Of a stretch of DNA of 64,000 bases, positions 7,943-19,100 are shown piece after piece. Each line of letters begins with the position of its first letter. Position 1 is the first letter of the stretch. This DNA is from Shewanella sp. VB17. GTDB lineage: Bacteria > Pseudomonadota > Gammaproteobacteria > Enterobacterales > Shewanellaceae. Position numbers and translations under genes: made by a program. The stretch spans positions 4,588,001 to 4,652,000 of the forward strand of contig NZ_JABRVS010000001.1 of the NCBI RefSeq assembly GCF_013248905.1, read 5' to 3'. Under the pieces are notes generated by a model, which ran no database searches, had not been told where the DNA came from, and was given only the letters and a program-made list of their open reading frames with translations.

Positions 7943-10249
7943 TTACTTCAGCTCTCTTTCAAGAAAATCCGCCAGCGAACGATATAGATGGGTTCTTATT
8001 TTTTCACCACGCATGGAATGCTTAGATCCAGGATAATCGATCATCTGAAATAGCTTACCCTCATCCTGCAAGACTTTATACATTTTTGTGCTATTTTCGA
8101 ACAACACATTATCATCCGCCATGCCATGGTACATCAACAACCCTGACTGATAATGCTTCGCATAAGGCATGACACTACTGGCTTCGTAGCCTTTGTTATT
8201 TTTATCAGGATGGCCTAAATAACGCTCAGTATAATAAGTATCATATAATGACCAATCAGTCACTGCAGAGCCAGCAATCGCCGCTTTGAAATAATCAGGG
8301 GCTTTAAATATCCCCATTAATGCCATATATCCACCATAACTGTGACCATAAAGAGCAATATTATCAGCATCCACATAAGGTAAACTTCTTAAATAATCAA
8401 CGCCAACTTTCTGATCACTGACTTCAGCCTCACCGAGATGATGATAAATCACATGCTCAAATTTAGTTCCACGATTAGCAGAACCGCGATTGTCCAGTTG
8501 AAACACAATAAAACCCTGTTGTAATAGATACTGAGTAAAGTAGTCACTCTCACTCCAACTGTTCACCACAGTCTGAGCGTGGGGACCTCCGTACACCCTA
8601 ACAACAACCGGATATTTTTTATCTTCACTAAAACCGGTTGGTTTAAACAATCGATATTGTAGCGCTTGACCATCATCGGCCTTTACTTGACCAAACTCAG
8701 GAACTTGCCATAGACCAAAGTAAGGATAAAGTGGATGACTCTTATCTACTTTATTCTGCTCAACCCAAGCTAAATGTTGGCCTTTATCTCCATGTAAACT
8801 CACTTGAGGTGGCTGTAGCACATTATTGAAATAATCTAGGTACACGGCTTGATTATCAGCAAACACGATAGAATGCATACCCCGCCGTTTGCTAACATCC
8901 TGAATTTCTCCTCCAGCTAATGACACACGGTAAAGGTGCTTCTCTACTACCATTTCTTTACGGCCAGTGAAATAAATCCACCCCGCTTTTTCATCGACAA
9001 ATTCAACCTCGTCAACCACCCACTGGCCTGAGGTTAATGGCGTGATGACTTTGCCATTTAACCCGATTAAATATAGATGTTTATAACCACTACGTTCAGA
9101 CCCCCAAATAAAGCTATTTTGTTGCTTTAAAAAGTACAAATCATCATTGAGATTAATCCAGGCCTGACTTCGCTCTGCAACAATATTTTTACTACTGCTT
9201 ACATTATCAATATCAACAATACGTAAGTCGAGCTGCTGCTGATCACGGCTTTGCCATTGGTAAGATAGTCGTTGGCTATCCGGCAGCCACTTTACACGAG
9301 GAAGATAGATATCTTGTTCTTTACCTAAGTCAATCCATGCCACCTTATTGTCACTGAGTTTGACAACGCCTAATGCTATTTTTACATTATTTTTCCCCGC
9401 ATAAGGATAGCGCTGTTCAACTAACTTTATGCCATCAGCATAAATCTCATTACGGGTCACGAGTTCAACATCAGACTCATCAATACGGGTATAAGCAATA
9501 GCAGTCTCATCCGGAGCCCACCAGTAGCCAGTCATACGCCCCATCTCTTCTTGAGCAACAAACTCGGCCATGGCATTTTTAATAACACCACCACCATCAC
9601 TTGTCATCGCCGTTAGCTTCATGTCACTCAAATTAAGAATAAAAAGGTTCTGATCTCGAACAAAAGACACAAAATGTCCTTTTGGTGACAATCTAGCATC
9701 GGTAGCAAAACCCTCACCAGTTGGCAGTAATGTCACCTTATTGTCGATTAATGAGTAATAATACAACGCACCAGATGCTGGAATTAATAATGCTTTACTG
9801 TCCTCAGACCAAAAGTATTCCATGATCCCTTGACCATAGATCCGTTGACGCTCACGTCTCGCCTTCTCTTCATCGGAAAGCTCACCTATGCTCAACTTAT
9901 CTGCATCAAGCAAGATAGACTGCTTGCCAGAGGCCACATCCATCTGCCATAAATCATAAAAATGCTGCTTGTCTTTACGCCCCGCTAAATAAGTCACTCT
10001 CTTGCCATCGGGAGAGAGTTTTAAGCCCGTAGGGCTAGTACCAGCTAAAGCAGGTGAGGCATTCATACGCTCAATTGGAAGGGGGGTTTTACCCGCTGTC
10101 AATAAAAGCGCTTGTGTCTCACTATCCATAAGACCTAGATTCATTTGATTTTGGCTTAACTGAGTATTCACAGATTGAGAGGCTGACACAGGGATTGAAA
10201 CTAGCATAGGTACCGCCATTAGGGCTGAGGTGATCCATTTTATTGTCAT
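7943..10249 (-). CDS. Dipeptidyl peptidase IV-like S9 serine peptidase, exported
   Basis: A 768-residue S9 family enzyme. An N-terminal signal peptide ends near VSA-SQS, followed by a large beta-propeller region and a C-terminal alpha/beta hydrolase. The nucleophile is in GHSYGGY (about Ser637), the acid in MADDNV (about residue 712) and the base in GSKHSM (about His744). The spacing is close to that of DPP-IV. A double-Glu-type substrate motif (AEFVAQEEMGR) is visible in the propeller, typical of the DPP-IV branch. It would cut dipeptides with penultimate proline or alanine from peptides in the periplasm or envelope, supporting growth on protein. It is monocistronic and convergent with arcA. 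Confidence 0.9.
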   Translation of the reverse strand: MTIKWITSALMAVPMLVSIPVSASQSVNTQLSQNQMNLGLMDSETQALLLTAGKTPLPIERMNASPALAGTSPTGLKLSPDGKRVTYLAGRKDKQHFYDLWQMDVASGKQSILLDADKLSIGELSDEEKARRERQRIYGQGIMEYFWSEDSKALLIPASGALYYYSLIDNKVTLLPTGEGFATDARLSPKGHFVSFVRDQNLFILNLSDMKLTAMTSDGGGVIKNAMAEFVAQEEMGRMTGYWWAPDETAIAYTRIDESDVELVTRNEIYADGIKLVEQRYPYAGKNNVKIALGVVKLSDNKVAWIDLGKEQDIYLPRVKWLPDSQRLSYQWQSRDQQQLDLRIVDIDNVSSSKNIVAERSQAWINLNDDLYFLKQQNSFIWGSERSGYKHLYLIGLNGKVITPLTSGQWVVDEVEFVDEKAGWIYFTGRKEMVVEKHLYRVSLAGGEIQDVSKRRGMHSIVFADNQAVYLDYFNNVLQPPQVSLHGDKGQHLAWVEQNKVDKSHPLYPYFGLWQVPEFGQVKADDGQALQYRLFKPTGFSEDKKYPVVVRVYGGPHAQTVVNSWSESDYFTQYLLQQGFIVFQLDNRGSANRGTKFEHVIYHHLGEAEVSDQKVGVDYLRSLPYVDADNIALYGHSYGGYMALMGIFKAPDYFKAAIAGSAVTDWSLYDTYYTERYLGHPDKNNKGYEASSVMPYAKHYQSGLLMYHGMADDNVLFENSTKMYKVLQDEGKLFQMIDYPGSKHSMRGEKIRTHLYRSLADFLERELK

Positions 10250-10540
10250 TGTTACTTCCTAGAACTATTACTATTGTTATCTTTCTAATATTCATTGGTC
10301 ATCGCTGCGCCTTATCTTATCGATTGAGCAGTGACAACTGTCAGTAAATGTCGAATATCATTGTGCCTGAAAATCAAATAAAACAACAACGCTCTATCAT
10401 CCAACCAAAATCAACGCTGAAAAAAGGCGCGTTCTCAGGTATGATGCGCGGATATTATTAAATAACTGCAAATCTCTATTTAAGAGCTATTGTACTCGTT
10501 CGCTCTCAAGTCAATACTTGAATTTGTCATAGGAAATAAC

Positions 10541-11530
10541 ATGCAAACCTTGGCTCAAAATCTAGCTTCACAAGAGGTAGATGCCTCTCTGACTCAGCTT
10601 ATCCACACTTTAGCTAATACCTCAAAAGCAATAAGCCATGCCGTGCGCCATGGCGCACTGGCCGGTGTACTCGGTGCAACTGAGCAAGAGAATGTTCAAG
10701 GTGAAACGCAAAAAAAGCTCGATGTGATCACCAATGACATGCTCAAAGAACGCCTAAAAGATGACAATACCGTGCGCGGGTTGGCATCTGAAGAAGAAGA
10801 TTATATTGTTGAAGTCGGTGATAAAGGTCACTACCTAGTGTGTTTCGATCCCCTCGACGGCTCATCAAATATCGATATAAACTCTTTGGTTGGAACGATT
10901 TTCTCGATACTTCCAGCACCCAGTGGTGAGCTCAGTGAAGCGAGCTTTCTGCAAGCAGGACGCAAACAAGTCGCTGCAGGTTATGTCTTGTATGGCCCAT
11001 CGACTATGCTGGCCTTAACCACAGGTCAAGGTGTTCAACTATTTACGCTAAATCCAGACACCAATGAGTATCTACTGACCAACGACGCCATGAACATCTC
11101 TAAAGACACTGGTGAGTTTGCTATCAATATGTCTAATCAGCGTTTCTGGGAAGCCCCTATGCAGACATACATCAGCGATCTGCTACTCGGTTCTATTGGG
11201 CCTCGTGAGAAAAACTTCAACATGCGCTGGATTGCCGCCATGGTCGGTGATGTCCACCGTGTTCTATCACGCGGGGGAATTTTCACTTACCCAACAGATA
11301 ACAAAAATCCACATAAGCCATATAAGCTCAGGTTAATGTATGAAGCTAATCCGATGTCTTTCTTGGTTGAGCAAGCAGGTGGTAAAGCGTCAACTGGTTA
11401 TGAGAACATCATGGACATTGAACCAAGCGAGATCCACCAGCGCGTAGCCGTGATCTTAGGATCCGCTAACGAAGTTGATGAATGCCTAAGTTACCATGGA
11501 TTAGATTACAGCAAAGAGCCACTGGTTTAA
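10541..11530 (+). CDS. fbp: Fructose-1,6-bisphosphatase class 1
   Basis: Hydrolyses fructose 1,6-bisphosphate to fructose 6-phosphate in gluconeogenesis. The metal and substrate signature DPLDGSSNID is present, with the early acidic residues in GLASEEED and a C-terminal KLRLMYEANPMSFLVEQAGG. The start at 10541 (MQTLAQNLAS) gives 329 residues, close to the family length. It follows AGGAAAT, whereas the longer frame adds 17 residues unlike the family. The gene is monocistronic, with a hairpin terminator at 11618. It is important for an organism that lives mainly on organic acids and amino acids, as Shewanella do. Confidence 0.95.
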   Translation: MQTLAQNLASQEVDASLTQLIHTLANTSKAISHAVRHGALAGVLGATEQENVQGETQKKLDVITNDMLKERLKDDNTVRGLASEEEDYIVEVGDKGHYLVCFDPLDGSSNIDINSLVGTIFSILPAPSGELSEASFLQAGRKQVAAGYVLYGPSTMLALTTGQGVQLFTLNPDTNEYLLTNDAMNISKDTGEFAINMSNQRFWEAPMQTYISDLLLGSIGPREKNFNMRWIAAMVGDVHRVLSRGGIFTYPTDNKNPHKPYKLRLMYEANPMSFLVEQAGGKASTGYENIMDIEPSEIHQRVAVILGSANEVDECLSYHGLDYSKEPLV

Positions 11531-11617
11531 TGTCAAGCTTGACGGTCTATTGACTTTCGTTAATTTGAGTTTTTCTCAAAACATCAAAAAAAGTAAAGAG
11601 ATCTCACAACATACAGG

Positions 11618-11648
11618 GACAAAGCGTCGTTATTTACGACGCTTTGTC
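11618..11648 (+). terminator. Hairpin after fbp
   Basis: GACAAAGCGTCG / CGACGCTTTGTC, a perfect 12-bp stem with a seven-base loop. The T run is weak, so its strength as an intrinsic terminator is uncertain. Confidence 0.65.
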
Positions 11649-11734
11649 TATCAATAACGATGATAGAATTGGCCATCTGCATAAGCAAGCGACTAAGACG
11701 ATATTCTCAGTCTCCTAATGACCTTTACTGACGC

Positions 11735-12958
11735 TTATCGACCTTTCTCTGTGGCATCGACAATCGTTAACACCGCGGTGTCACCCACTACGTTACATGA
11801 GGTCAATACCATGTCTATCAACCTATCTAACGCTGCAACAATAGCAAACGCTTCAATCGGTAATCCCATTTGATGAATAAGCACGCCTATCATCACCATT
11901 CCACCGCCTGGTACACCACCCGCCCCAACTGAAAGTAGGAAGATACTGAACAGTAACGCTGGTAGCTGTTCTGTCGAAATCGGCGCACCAAAGGCATTGG
12001 CCACAAAGAAAATAGCAATGGTGATGTAGATAGATACACCGCCCATGTTCATCGTCGCACCGAGCGGCACACCAAAACCTGCAATAGAACGCTTCACACC
12101 CAACTTGTCGGTTAAGGTTCTCATTGTCACTGGAATGGTCGCATTTGAACTCGCTGTAGAAAGCGAAAACAAAATTTGCTCGCGAGTTTTAGCACGGAAT
12201 TCTTTGGCTGAAACGGATGTAAAGGCACCAACAGCAATTGGATAAACGATAAATATCCAAGCAGTTAACAGGCCTAAAATAACCACCAAATATTCTAATA
12301 CACTGGCAAAAATATCAGCCTCAAGTGTGGCTCCCAGTTTTAGCATCAAAGCAAACACACCAATAGGGGCAAGCTGCATCACCACAGTAATCAGCTTCAT
12401 CATCAACTTATTACTTTCCTGAAAACCTTGTTGTAATAAAGGCACTGCATCACCAAGAGACTTGATAACGCCACCGACTAACAAAGCCATGAAGATAACT
12501 TGCAACATATTACCTGATGTAAACGCAGCGACTGGATTACTAGGCACAATATTAACCACTAATTGCACCAAGTTAGGTAATTCTGTTGCAACAATATGCG
12601 CATCAATGCCACCAGACATATCCACGCCATGTCCCGGCTCTAATAATAGCGCCACAACCAATGCCGCAAAGATAGCAACAAGCGTGTTAATAATATAAAA
12701 ACCGAAGGTTTTTCCACCTAATCGGCCAAAACTTTTCAAATCTTTAAGCTCTAAAACCCCACATACAATACTGACAAACACCAAAGGGACCACTAGCATC
12801 ATGATCATATTAACGAACATGGTACCAACACCCGTTGACATTTCAACGATTGTGCCTGAGAAAAACCCAATATCTTTTAAAAAATATTGGATAATAGAAC
12901 CTAAAATTAACCCGGAAAACAGACCAATAAAGATCCGTGTTGAAAGTGATTTAGTCAT
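11735..12958 (-). CDS. DAACS-family dicarboxylate/amino acid:cation symporter
   Basis: A 407-residue inner membrane transporter with about eight hydrophobic segments. It carries the family hallmarks: the serine-rich hairpin motif SLSTASSNATIPVTMRT and the substrate/cation-binding region GVPLGATMNMGG, followed by a glycine-rich hairpin (SVGAGGVPGGGMVM). The final DRLIDMVLTSCNVVGD also fits the family. It imports glutamate, aspartate, C4-dicarboxylates or small neutral amino acids with Na+ or H+. Specificity cannot be read safely: the usual NMDGT motif is NMGGV here, so a neutral amino acid such as serine is possible. It is monocistronic, transcribed away from the small ORF at 13096. Confidence 0.88.
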   Translation of the reverse strand: MTKSLSTRIFIGLFSGLILGSIIQYFLKDIGFFSGTIVEMSTGVGTMFVNMIMMLVVPLVFVSIVCGVLELKDLKSFGRLGGKTFGFYIINTLVAIFAALVVALLLEPGHGVDMSGGIDAHIVATELPNLVQLVVNIVPSNPVAAFTSGNMLQVIFMALLVGGVIKSLGDAVPLLQQGFQESNKLMMKLITVVMQLAPIGVFALMLKLGATLEADIFASVLEYLVVILGLLTAWIFIVYPIAVGAFTSVSAKEFRAKTREQILFSLSTASSNATIPVTMRTLTDKLGVKRSIAGFGVPLGATMNMGGVSIYITIAIFFVANAFGAPISTEQLPALLFSIFLLSVGAGGVPGGGMVMIGVLIHQMGLPIEAFAIVAALDRLIDMVLTSCNVVGDTAVLTIVDATEKGR

Positions 12959-13095
12959 TTACTTGCCTTCAAATTAGTACGTCTTGTAACAACTTTTAAT
13001 AAACTAACCTCTAATACATTGAGTATTAATGCCTTTTCACCAAAAGAAGTACTCTATTTTGACAAAGATAGTGAATCAAACAAGGAGTAATTTCA

Positions 13096-13128
13096 ATGTC
13101 TATCACTATCAAGATAGTGACAACATAA
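13096..13128 (+). other. Possible 10-residue leader ORF with strong SD and internal hairpin
   Basis: AAGGAG is followed nine bases later by an ATG opening a ten-codon ORF (MSITIKIVTT, stop TAA). The ORF contains CACTATCAAGATAGTG, a short hairpin. It lies in the AT-rich gap 12959-13373, with no gene downstream on its strand. I see nothing else in the gap. Translation is unproven. Confidence 0.2.
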
Positions 13129-13373
13129 ATACAACCAGACTAAATAACTATAAATAACAAAAACCTAACTAATTATACAAAGACAATAAAAAACCAAAGT
13201 TTTACAAAATAAACGTAAACCAAACAAGGATAACAGATGAATCATCATAAAAATAAAATAAAGAGCCATCTAAAATATGTAAACGAAGTTAAAGCACTTA
13301 AAATGTGACATTGGGCAGTTGCAAAGGTTAATTGATATACGCAAGCGTTAACTCACACCGTCTAAAACCTAGC

Positions 13374-14270
13374 TTATAACTCAAACAAATCTAACGCTAA
13401 GTCGTGAGACAACATATGTTCTTGTTGTAGCGTATGGTGCTGAGTTTTCATTATGTCGAATGCTAATTGGCATTGTTTAGGCAGTTGAGCTTTGGCCTCA
13501 AGATAGGTGATTGCCCCTTTTTGATCAAACCACTCCTGTTCAACCCCTGCTAGCTGTTTATTCTGCCTAATTTTAATCGCTTGTTCGCACTCTAGTGGGG
13601 AGAGCCAATACTGGGCACCGCTGGTCATGGCTATCTGTATTCCTGCGGGATCTAAATCGCTAAAACAAATCAACTGATGATGGTCAAACCGTCTAAAAAG
13701 CTCATAGGCCATCCCCGTTTGCTGCCCAGCGTGAACATCGCCGCGATATATCCACAACGCCTCCTTTAAACTGCTAGGTATCTTTAATGACGCTAGATTC
13801 GCCATAAGCGTTAGGTTTTCGACCAACACTATCTGCCGATGTTCGATGGAGATAATCTCATGCGCTTTTATCGAAAGCCCTAACGAGGTAAAAGGTGATT
13901 TGGTATACACCTCGCCATTGAGTCTAAAATCATCAAGAGTATTAATCAGCACGAAATCACGACTCACCGGGTAGCTATTTAACTTCTCGTCTTTATGAGT
14001 ATTGGCAATATGCTCTCGGCTCTTTTTATCAGGATAGGGGCTTAACAGATCTAAGCAATCCTTAAGTCTGACAGATTCTATCAATGACAATCGATCCATA
14101 AAGGTAAAGCTAAGATAACCCTTATCTTCGGTACCAAAACCATATTCATCACGTAAAACTTTAAGATATTTTATGTCATCAATTTTAACTTTGCCTCCAG
14201 TGGGCATCTCACGCAGCAAATCTTGAGTAGACTTAAATATTTTTGCTTTCAAAATCATCCCCCGTATCAC
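13374..14270 (-). CDS. Wadjet/Mks Toprim nuclease subunit (JetD/MksG-like)
   Basis: The last gene of the SMC operon, 298 residues. The C-terminal half has the Toprim signature: a conserved Glu in IVLVENL (Glu151) and a DxD in FSDLDPAG (Asp205, Asp207). This is related to topoisomerase VI subunit A. In Wadjet systems JetD is the nuclease that cuts circular plasmid DNA once the SMC motor has extruded it. It starts 12 bases after the kleisin stop codon. The GTG at 14270 is taken as start; an in-frame ATG four codons later has GGGGG directly against it, too close to act as its SD, so the start is ambiguous. Sequence conservation to the best-known JetD proteins appears low, so the family call rests on motif plus operon context. 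Confidence 0.75.
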   Translation of the reverse strand: MIRGMILKAKIFKSTQDLLREMPTGGKVKIDDIKYLKVLRDEYGFGTEDKGYLSFTFMDRLSLIESVRLKDCLDLLSPYPDKKSREHIANTHKDEKLNSYPVSRDFVLINTLDDFRLNGEVYTKSPFTSLGLSIKAHEIISIEHRQIVLVENLTLMANLASLKIPSSLKEALWIYRGDVHAGQQTGMAYELFRRFDHHQLICFSDLDPAGIQIAMTSGAQYWLSPLECEQAIKIRQNKQLAGVEQEWFDQKGAITYLEAKAQLPKQCQLAFDIMKTQHHTLQQEHMLSHDLALDLFEL

Positions 14271-14281
14271 TCAAGATAAGG

Positions 14282-15523
14282 TTATCTTAGACAGATCACC
14301 ACATCACTATAACTGTAGTTATCCGATGTACCTGCCACCTGCACACCTTTCATTTTAATCTCAAATGCATCTTGCTGTTCACTGGTTAATGAACAATACG
14401 CACTAAATACCAACTCAATCCAAGCTTTAGGGTCAATAGTTTGTAATTCATCTTGCCACTCGACTTGTGACAAACTCCAAAAAGCAATGGCAGAAACAGG
14501 GCTGCTGTCACGGATAACCAACTCGAACAAAAGCTCGGTTTGTTGGTCAAAAAAGTCCACTTGATAATTCACTTTCTCGACTGGTATTAGCGTCACTTCA
14601 CCACTATCACGTACCTTTACAGGTGTGCTAGTCACTTGTTTACGCAAAGCTTGAACAATGGCAACCAATGATGCCTCGTGCTCAGTGTTATGGGTTTCAA
14701 CATAGCAACTTAATGGCATAGGTGGGGCAGATTTTAACGCTTCAGGCAGTGCTGGATCTTCGAAAAGATTATCATGAATTTCAAATTCTGGATGCTGACG
14801 TAAGAAACGTGCCATATTGCGCAATTGGCTGGCTTGCTTTTCATCTCGACGTAATCGAAATAAACTCAAGCGCATATTATCAATAATAAAACGCAAACGA
14901 AGTAATACCTGATTAAACCAGTAAATAAAGCCGGTGATCTTACGAGCAAATTCATTAGGGCAAGGCCAATTAATCCACTCATAGCAGGCTTCCGGATCAA
15001 TTTGCTGTAATTCCGTCAATAAACTTTGTGCATGGTTTAAATAACGTTCATTCTGCCTGATTTTATTGGCTAAGGTACTCACAAAACCAAATTGACTGAC
15101 AATACCATAATGCATATTGTCTAGGTTGGTATTAAGACCATCTTTAGTTTCATACAGAAGATCGTCCAGTTGATCTAGGTAGAACTCCGCGTCGTCATGT
15201 TCCTGTAATTGCACAGACAACTGGTAGTCTTTAACGGTTTCATCAAGTGCCTCGATCACTTTACCCATGTCGGTTAGCTGACGATAACTACTTTGCTTGC
15301 GCATCAAACGATTGAGCATTCGCTTAAAGTCGGTGGTCACTCGAAACTCACCAGGCTCATCGTCTGGTCGCAACAGCCCAGCTTTATGTAACGTACTAAT
15401 GGTCTTAGCATCTTGCTCATCGCTCACCACACTACCAAACACATAAGCATTGGCTAGCAGCTCGTCATTTGCGCCAATTTTACGCAACAAAGCAGCGACT
15501 TGCCCCGCATCAAAGCCTGCCAT
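14282..15523 (-). CDS. Kleisin-like subunit of the SMC/Wadjet complex (JetA/MksF-like)
   Basis: A 413-residue protein with an N-terminal winged-helix-like region (about residues 1-75), a long helical middle containing two aromatic-rich helices (about 190-235) and a C-terminal mixed domain. This layout fits the kleisin MksF/JetA, which bridges the SMC heads. Its start codon overlaps the stop of the preceding gene as TGATG, implying translational coupling and fixed stoichiometry. I cannot recognise a specific motif, so the assignment is positional: it sits in an operon with an SMC ATPase, a small partner and a Toprim nuclease. Confidence 0.65.
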   Translation of the reverse strand: MAGFDAGQVAALLRKIGANDELLANAYVFGSVVSDEQDAKTISTLHKAGLLRPDDEPGEFRVTTDFKRMLNRLMRKQSSYRQLTDMGKVIEALDETVKDYQLSVQLQEHDDAEFYLDQLDDLLYETKDGLNTNLDNMHYGIVSQFGFVSTLANKIRQNERYLNHAQSLLTELQQIDPEACYEWINWPCPNEFARKITGFIYWFNQVLLRLRFIIDNMRLSLFRLRRDEKQASQLRNMARFLRQHPEFEIHDNLFEDPALPEALKSAPPMPLSCYVETHNTEHEASLVAIVQALRKQVTSTPVKVRDSGEVTLIPVEKVNYQVDFFDQQTELLFELVIRDSSPVSAIAFWSLSQVEWQDELQTIDPKAWIELVFSAYCSLTSEQQDAFEIKMKGVQVAGTSDNYSYSDVVICLR

Positions 15524-16146
15524 CAGAAAAGTAACTCATCTTGTTGAACTTGTGGGTCATTGGGTAATTCAACCCGCTCAGAATCATTTAAAAACTCAAT
15601 CAAAGTATAAATAATATCGAAGCGTGCGGTCGCGTAAAAACGGCTACTGCCTGGATTTTTACGCACAAAATAATGCATCTCTTCGAGTTTATGAAATAGC
15701 GTCGCCAATTGCTCGCGAGTCTCCTCTTTATTGGTTTTAAAAGGTTTAATTGAGGTTAAACGACGTAACTGATCACGCAAGGTCTGATCTTGTTCGAACG
15801 GCTCAAATAACTCATTAATATTGACCACCGACTTACCATGGATCGGTAAATCGGCATTGCTTGCCGTTAACAATAGATCCAAAAATTCCACTAAAGGCCT
15901 AAATGTGCTGCGCATGTCACTAAATAGCGCCGTGAGCTCAGCAGCATTGCTACTATCAACTTTGATGAAAGTACAATAATACGCATCCGCACTTTCATGG
16001 TAAGTTAATTTCCGCTCAATATTTTCCAAAAAATCATTCACCCGCTCAAACTCAGCAGCGAGTTTTAAATATTGAAATTCTTCAACATATGCAGTCTCGC
16101 AAATAATCGCGCCCGTCAGTAATTGTTGTACCGTTTGTGTAAACAT
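15523..16146 (-). CDS. Small accessory subunit of the SMC/Wadjet complex (JetB/MksE-like)
   Basis: A 207-residue protein with predicted helix and wing structure and a run of charged residues, no signal peptide and no membrane segment. Its size and location between the SMC gene and the kleisin-like gene fit MksE/JetB, the KITE-type partner that binds the kleisin. It overlaps the SMC gene stop as TAATG and the kleisin start as TGATG, so the three genes are translationally coupled. No catalytic motif is visible. It could be mis-paired with the 413-residue neighbour in role, but the size argues for this assignment. Confidence 0.6.
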   Translation of the reverse strand: MFTQTVQQLLTGAIICETAYVEEFQYLKLAAEFERVNDFLENIERKLTYHESADAYYCTFIKVDSSNAAELTALFSDMRSTFRPLVEFLDLLLTASNADLPIHGKSVVNINELFEPFEQDQTLRDQLRRLTSIKPFKTNKEETREQLATLFHKLEEMHYFVRKNPGSSRFYATARFDIIYTLIEFLNDSERVELPNDPQVQQDELLF

Positions 16147-19100
16147 TAACTTAACTCCTGCGCCGTAACGCTCGCTTGTTTTTGACTTGCACGTAGCGCC
16201 AGTAATTCATCGAGACGGGATTGAGGTATTTCAGCATGATAAATCTTATTATCTTTAAGCTTATAATGACGCTCATATAGCGCCAGAATATGGCGATCGG
16301 TTGATGGCGAGGCAGATAAAATACAAATATGGTTATCGGCAAACATGTGCAGTAAGAGCGCGATATTTTCCGCCGCTAGCTCTCCCAGTTCATCCACGGG
16401 CAAAATAATTTGACTGCAGTGCTTGCTGTCTCCTCGCAACATGCCAAGAATGCCGGTAAACAATGACAGCATCGCCAGATAAGATAACCCAGTTGAACTG
16501 ACTTTTTTAAGCTGGCGAGCATTTCTGGCATGTTTCACCTGACCTTTTTCGGTAATGGTAAATTCAATATCAAACAAGTGACTGTGACTCAGCATAAAAC
16601 CTTCGCTGGGCAAATAAGCCGATAGCTTTTGCATCGCATACACCAGATCATCAGGAATTTCACCTATCCCTTCACGCAGTTGATCACGGTATTGCTCGAA
16701 TACTTTAGCAAACGTCTGCAAAGGGCCCCAATACTCCAGTTCTTCTTGTTTCATCACTGTGGTGACATTGATATCCGCTAAGGCTTCAAAATGTGCAAGA
16801 GCTGTAACCTTGCTCGATAGCTGCTTACCAATTTGTTTAATTCGACGACCAAAATTTTCAATATGCTGATAAAACTCATTGATCATAGTGGCATTAACAG
16901 ACACTAATTGATAAGTACTCTTTTGTTTTTGCGCTGCGCTACTGAGTAGATCGGCAATGGGTTCACGGTATTTAAATAATATTTTAGCTGCCTGATAACG
17001 ATCATTTTCAGCCACTAACTTTTGCCAGCTTTCATAGAGTTCACTGCTGGCGTGCTTTTTCTGAAAATCATTATTAAATTTGGTTATCTGATCGCTCAAG
17101 CGTTTTTCAACTACGTCAAATTGGCTCATCCAATCGGCGCAAAAACTCACACTCAAATCAGCCTGATTACTTGGCTGCCCTTCGGCGAATTCCACCTCAA
17201 TGCCATGCTTGACACAGTTATTCTTACTGTCGTTAAGATGGTTAAGTAACTCATCCGTCGCGTGCTTTTGCAGGTTGTATTTTTTAATCAACTGCCGCAG
17301 GGCATTAATCTCATTGGTCTGCGCAACCTTGACCTCCTCCAACTGATTTTCAACACTGCGCTTTTGAACCATTCGGCTCTGATTCTGTTCAACTAACCCA
17401 TTACGATGACAATATCTATTTGTCATAAAGTGATGGTATTTATGCGCTTTTTGCTCAAATTCGGCACACTTTTGTAACGCAGAGACTAAATGTTTACGCT
17501 CGCCAACGCGTTTATCGACTTCACCATCGGGATCGAGTTTGGCAACATCAACATGTCGCTGCTTTTTAAGTGCTTTCAAACGTTGCTGATAGTTAACATC
17601 AAGCTGAACATGTTCTTCGCTCAACAAGGTTAATTGCGTATCACGATCACTTTCAACCACCATGCGTTTTTCGAGCACTTGATTATGCAAATCGTTACGT
17701 TGTTCTTCACAACGGTCATTAAACAACGCTTGCTGCTTAGCATTATCCTTTTTATCATTTTCAAGCGATCTAAGCAGCACATTAATCTCTTCGGTATACG
17801 CTTTAATGGCTAACTGTTTTTTTACCGTCAGATTGTCAAACTGTACACTAAGCTGCTGCAAATTAAGTTCATTTTTCTGTAAATCATGTGCTTCGCGAGT
17901 GCTATCTAATTCAGCCGTGGTTATCTCTTTGCTCTGCTGGTTAATATGTTCATCAAGTTGTGCTATTTTGTCGGTTTGAATTTGAATATTTTTAGTAATA
18001 AGATCACGTTTTTCACGCAGTTGTATTTCATCTAAAAAAAGTGAATCATTACTTTGTAGCTGCTGTAAATCGAGCGCTAATCCATAAAAACTATCACCGC
18101 CAACCCATTGCGGATCAAGATCACAACGCGTCAATTGCTCACTGGTCAATAGGCGACCGATATTGTGTTTCCAATCGCTAGCTTTAGGCTCATTATCAAG
18201 ATAATGTTGTAACGACCCAGAAGCTGGGATCAATTGTGCTTCTACTTGGGTATATTCGACTTTTAACCCGTCGAGCTGACGGTTTTCTTGTTGATGTCTG
18301 GCGAGGTGTTTATCACGCTGTTGGCGTAGCGTTCTTAATAAGGATTGTGACTGCGCTTGGATTTGATATAACTGATTTTGCTTATCTTTCGCATCACTTA
18401 ATGCCTGCTGATTCTGTTCGATATCGTGTAATAAACTAGGGTCGAGTTGAACATGGTTTAACGCAGCTTTCGCACTGTGCAATTCATGTTCTATATGTTG
18501 TTTTTTAAGCTGTAATTCGAGATTTTTTTGACTAATCAGCTCTTCTAACTCTCGATGTTGTTGCTGATGCACCGCCTCAACTTTCCCTAGCTGAGCTGCA
18601 GAAGCGACACTTATCTCGGCTGATTTTTTTTCATTTTCAGCCTGTTCTTTGACATGTTGAAATTCCAACTTTTGAATTAAATCAGTAAACTTTTGTTGTA
18701 CCTTAGTCAGGTTCCCTTCAAAAGCATCAATGATAGCATTGACTTCATTGAGTTCATTTTGAATATGCGGCGCTTTATCTGCTTGAAGCTGATAATTGGG
18801 CGCATCGTCGTCATCAAAAATCATTTTGTCATCATCGAGTAAATCAATATGGCTTTGATCTCTATTGATTTCAGCTTCAAAATCATTGATCTGCTGATTT
18901 AAGCGGGTCACTGCATCCTCGAGCTGCTTCTGCAGTTCAGCCAATTTTACCTGACTGTCTTGTTTCGCCTTTGAACAGACTGTTTGTTTATCTTCGAGTC
19001 TGACTTGATGTTCAATGATTTCAAAATGTAGATGCTGCAATTTAATTAATAAGCTGTCTAAGGTTGCAAAGTCACTTTGCCATAAATCGATTTTATCGGC

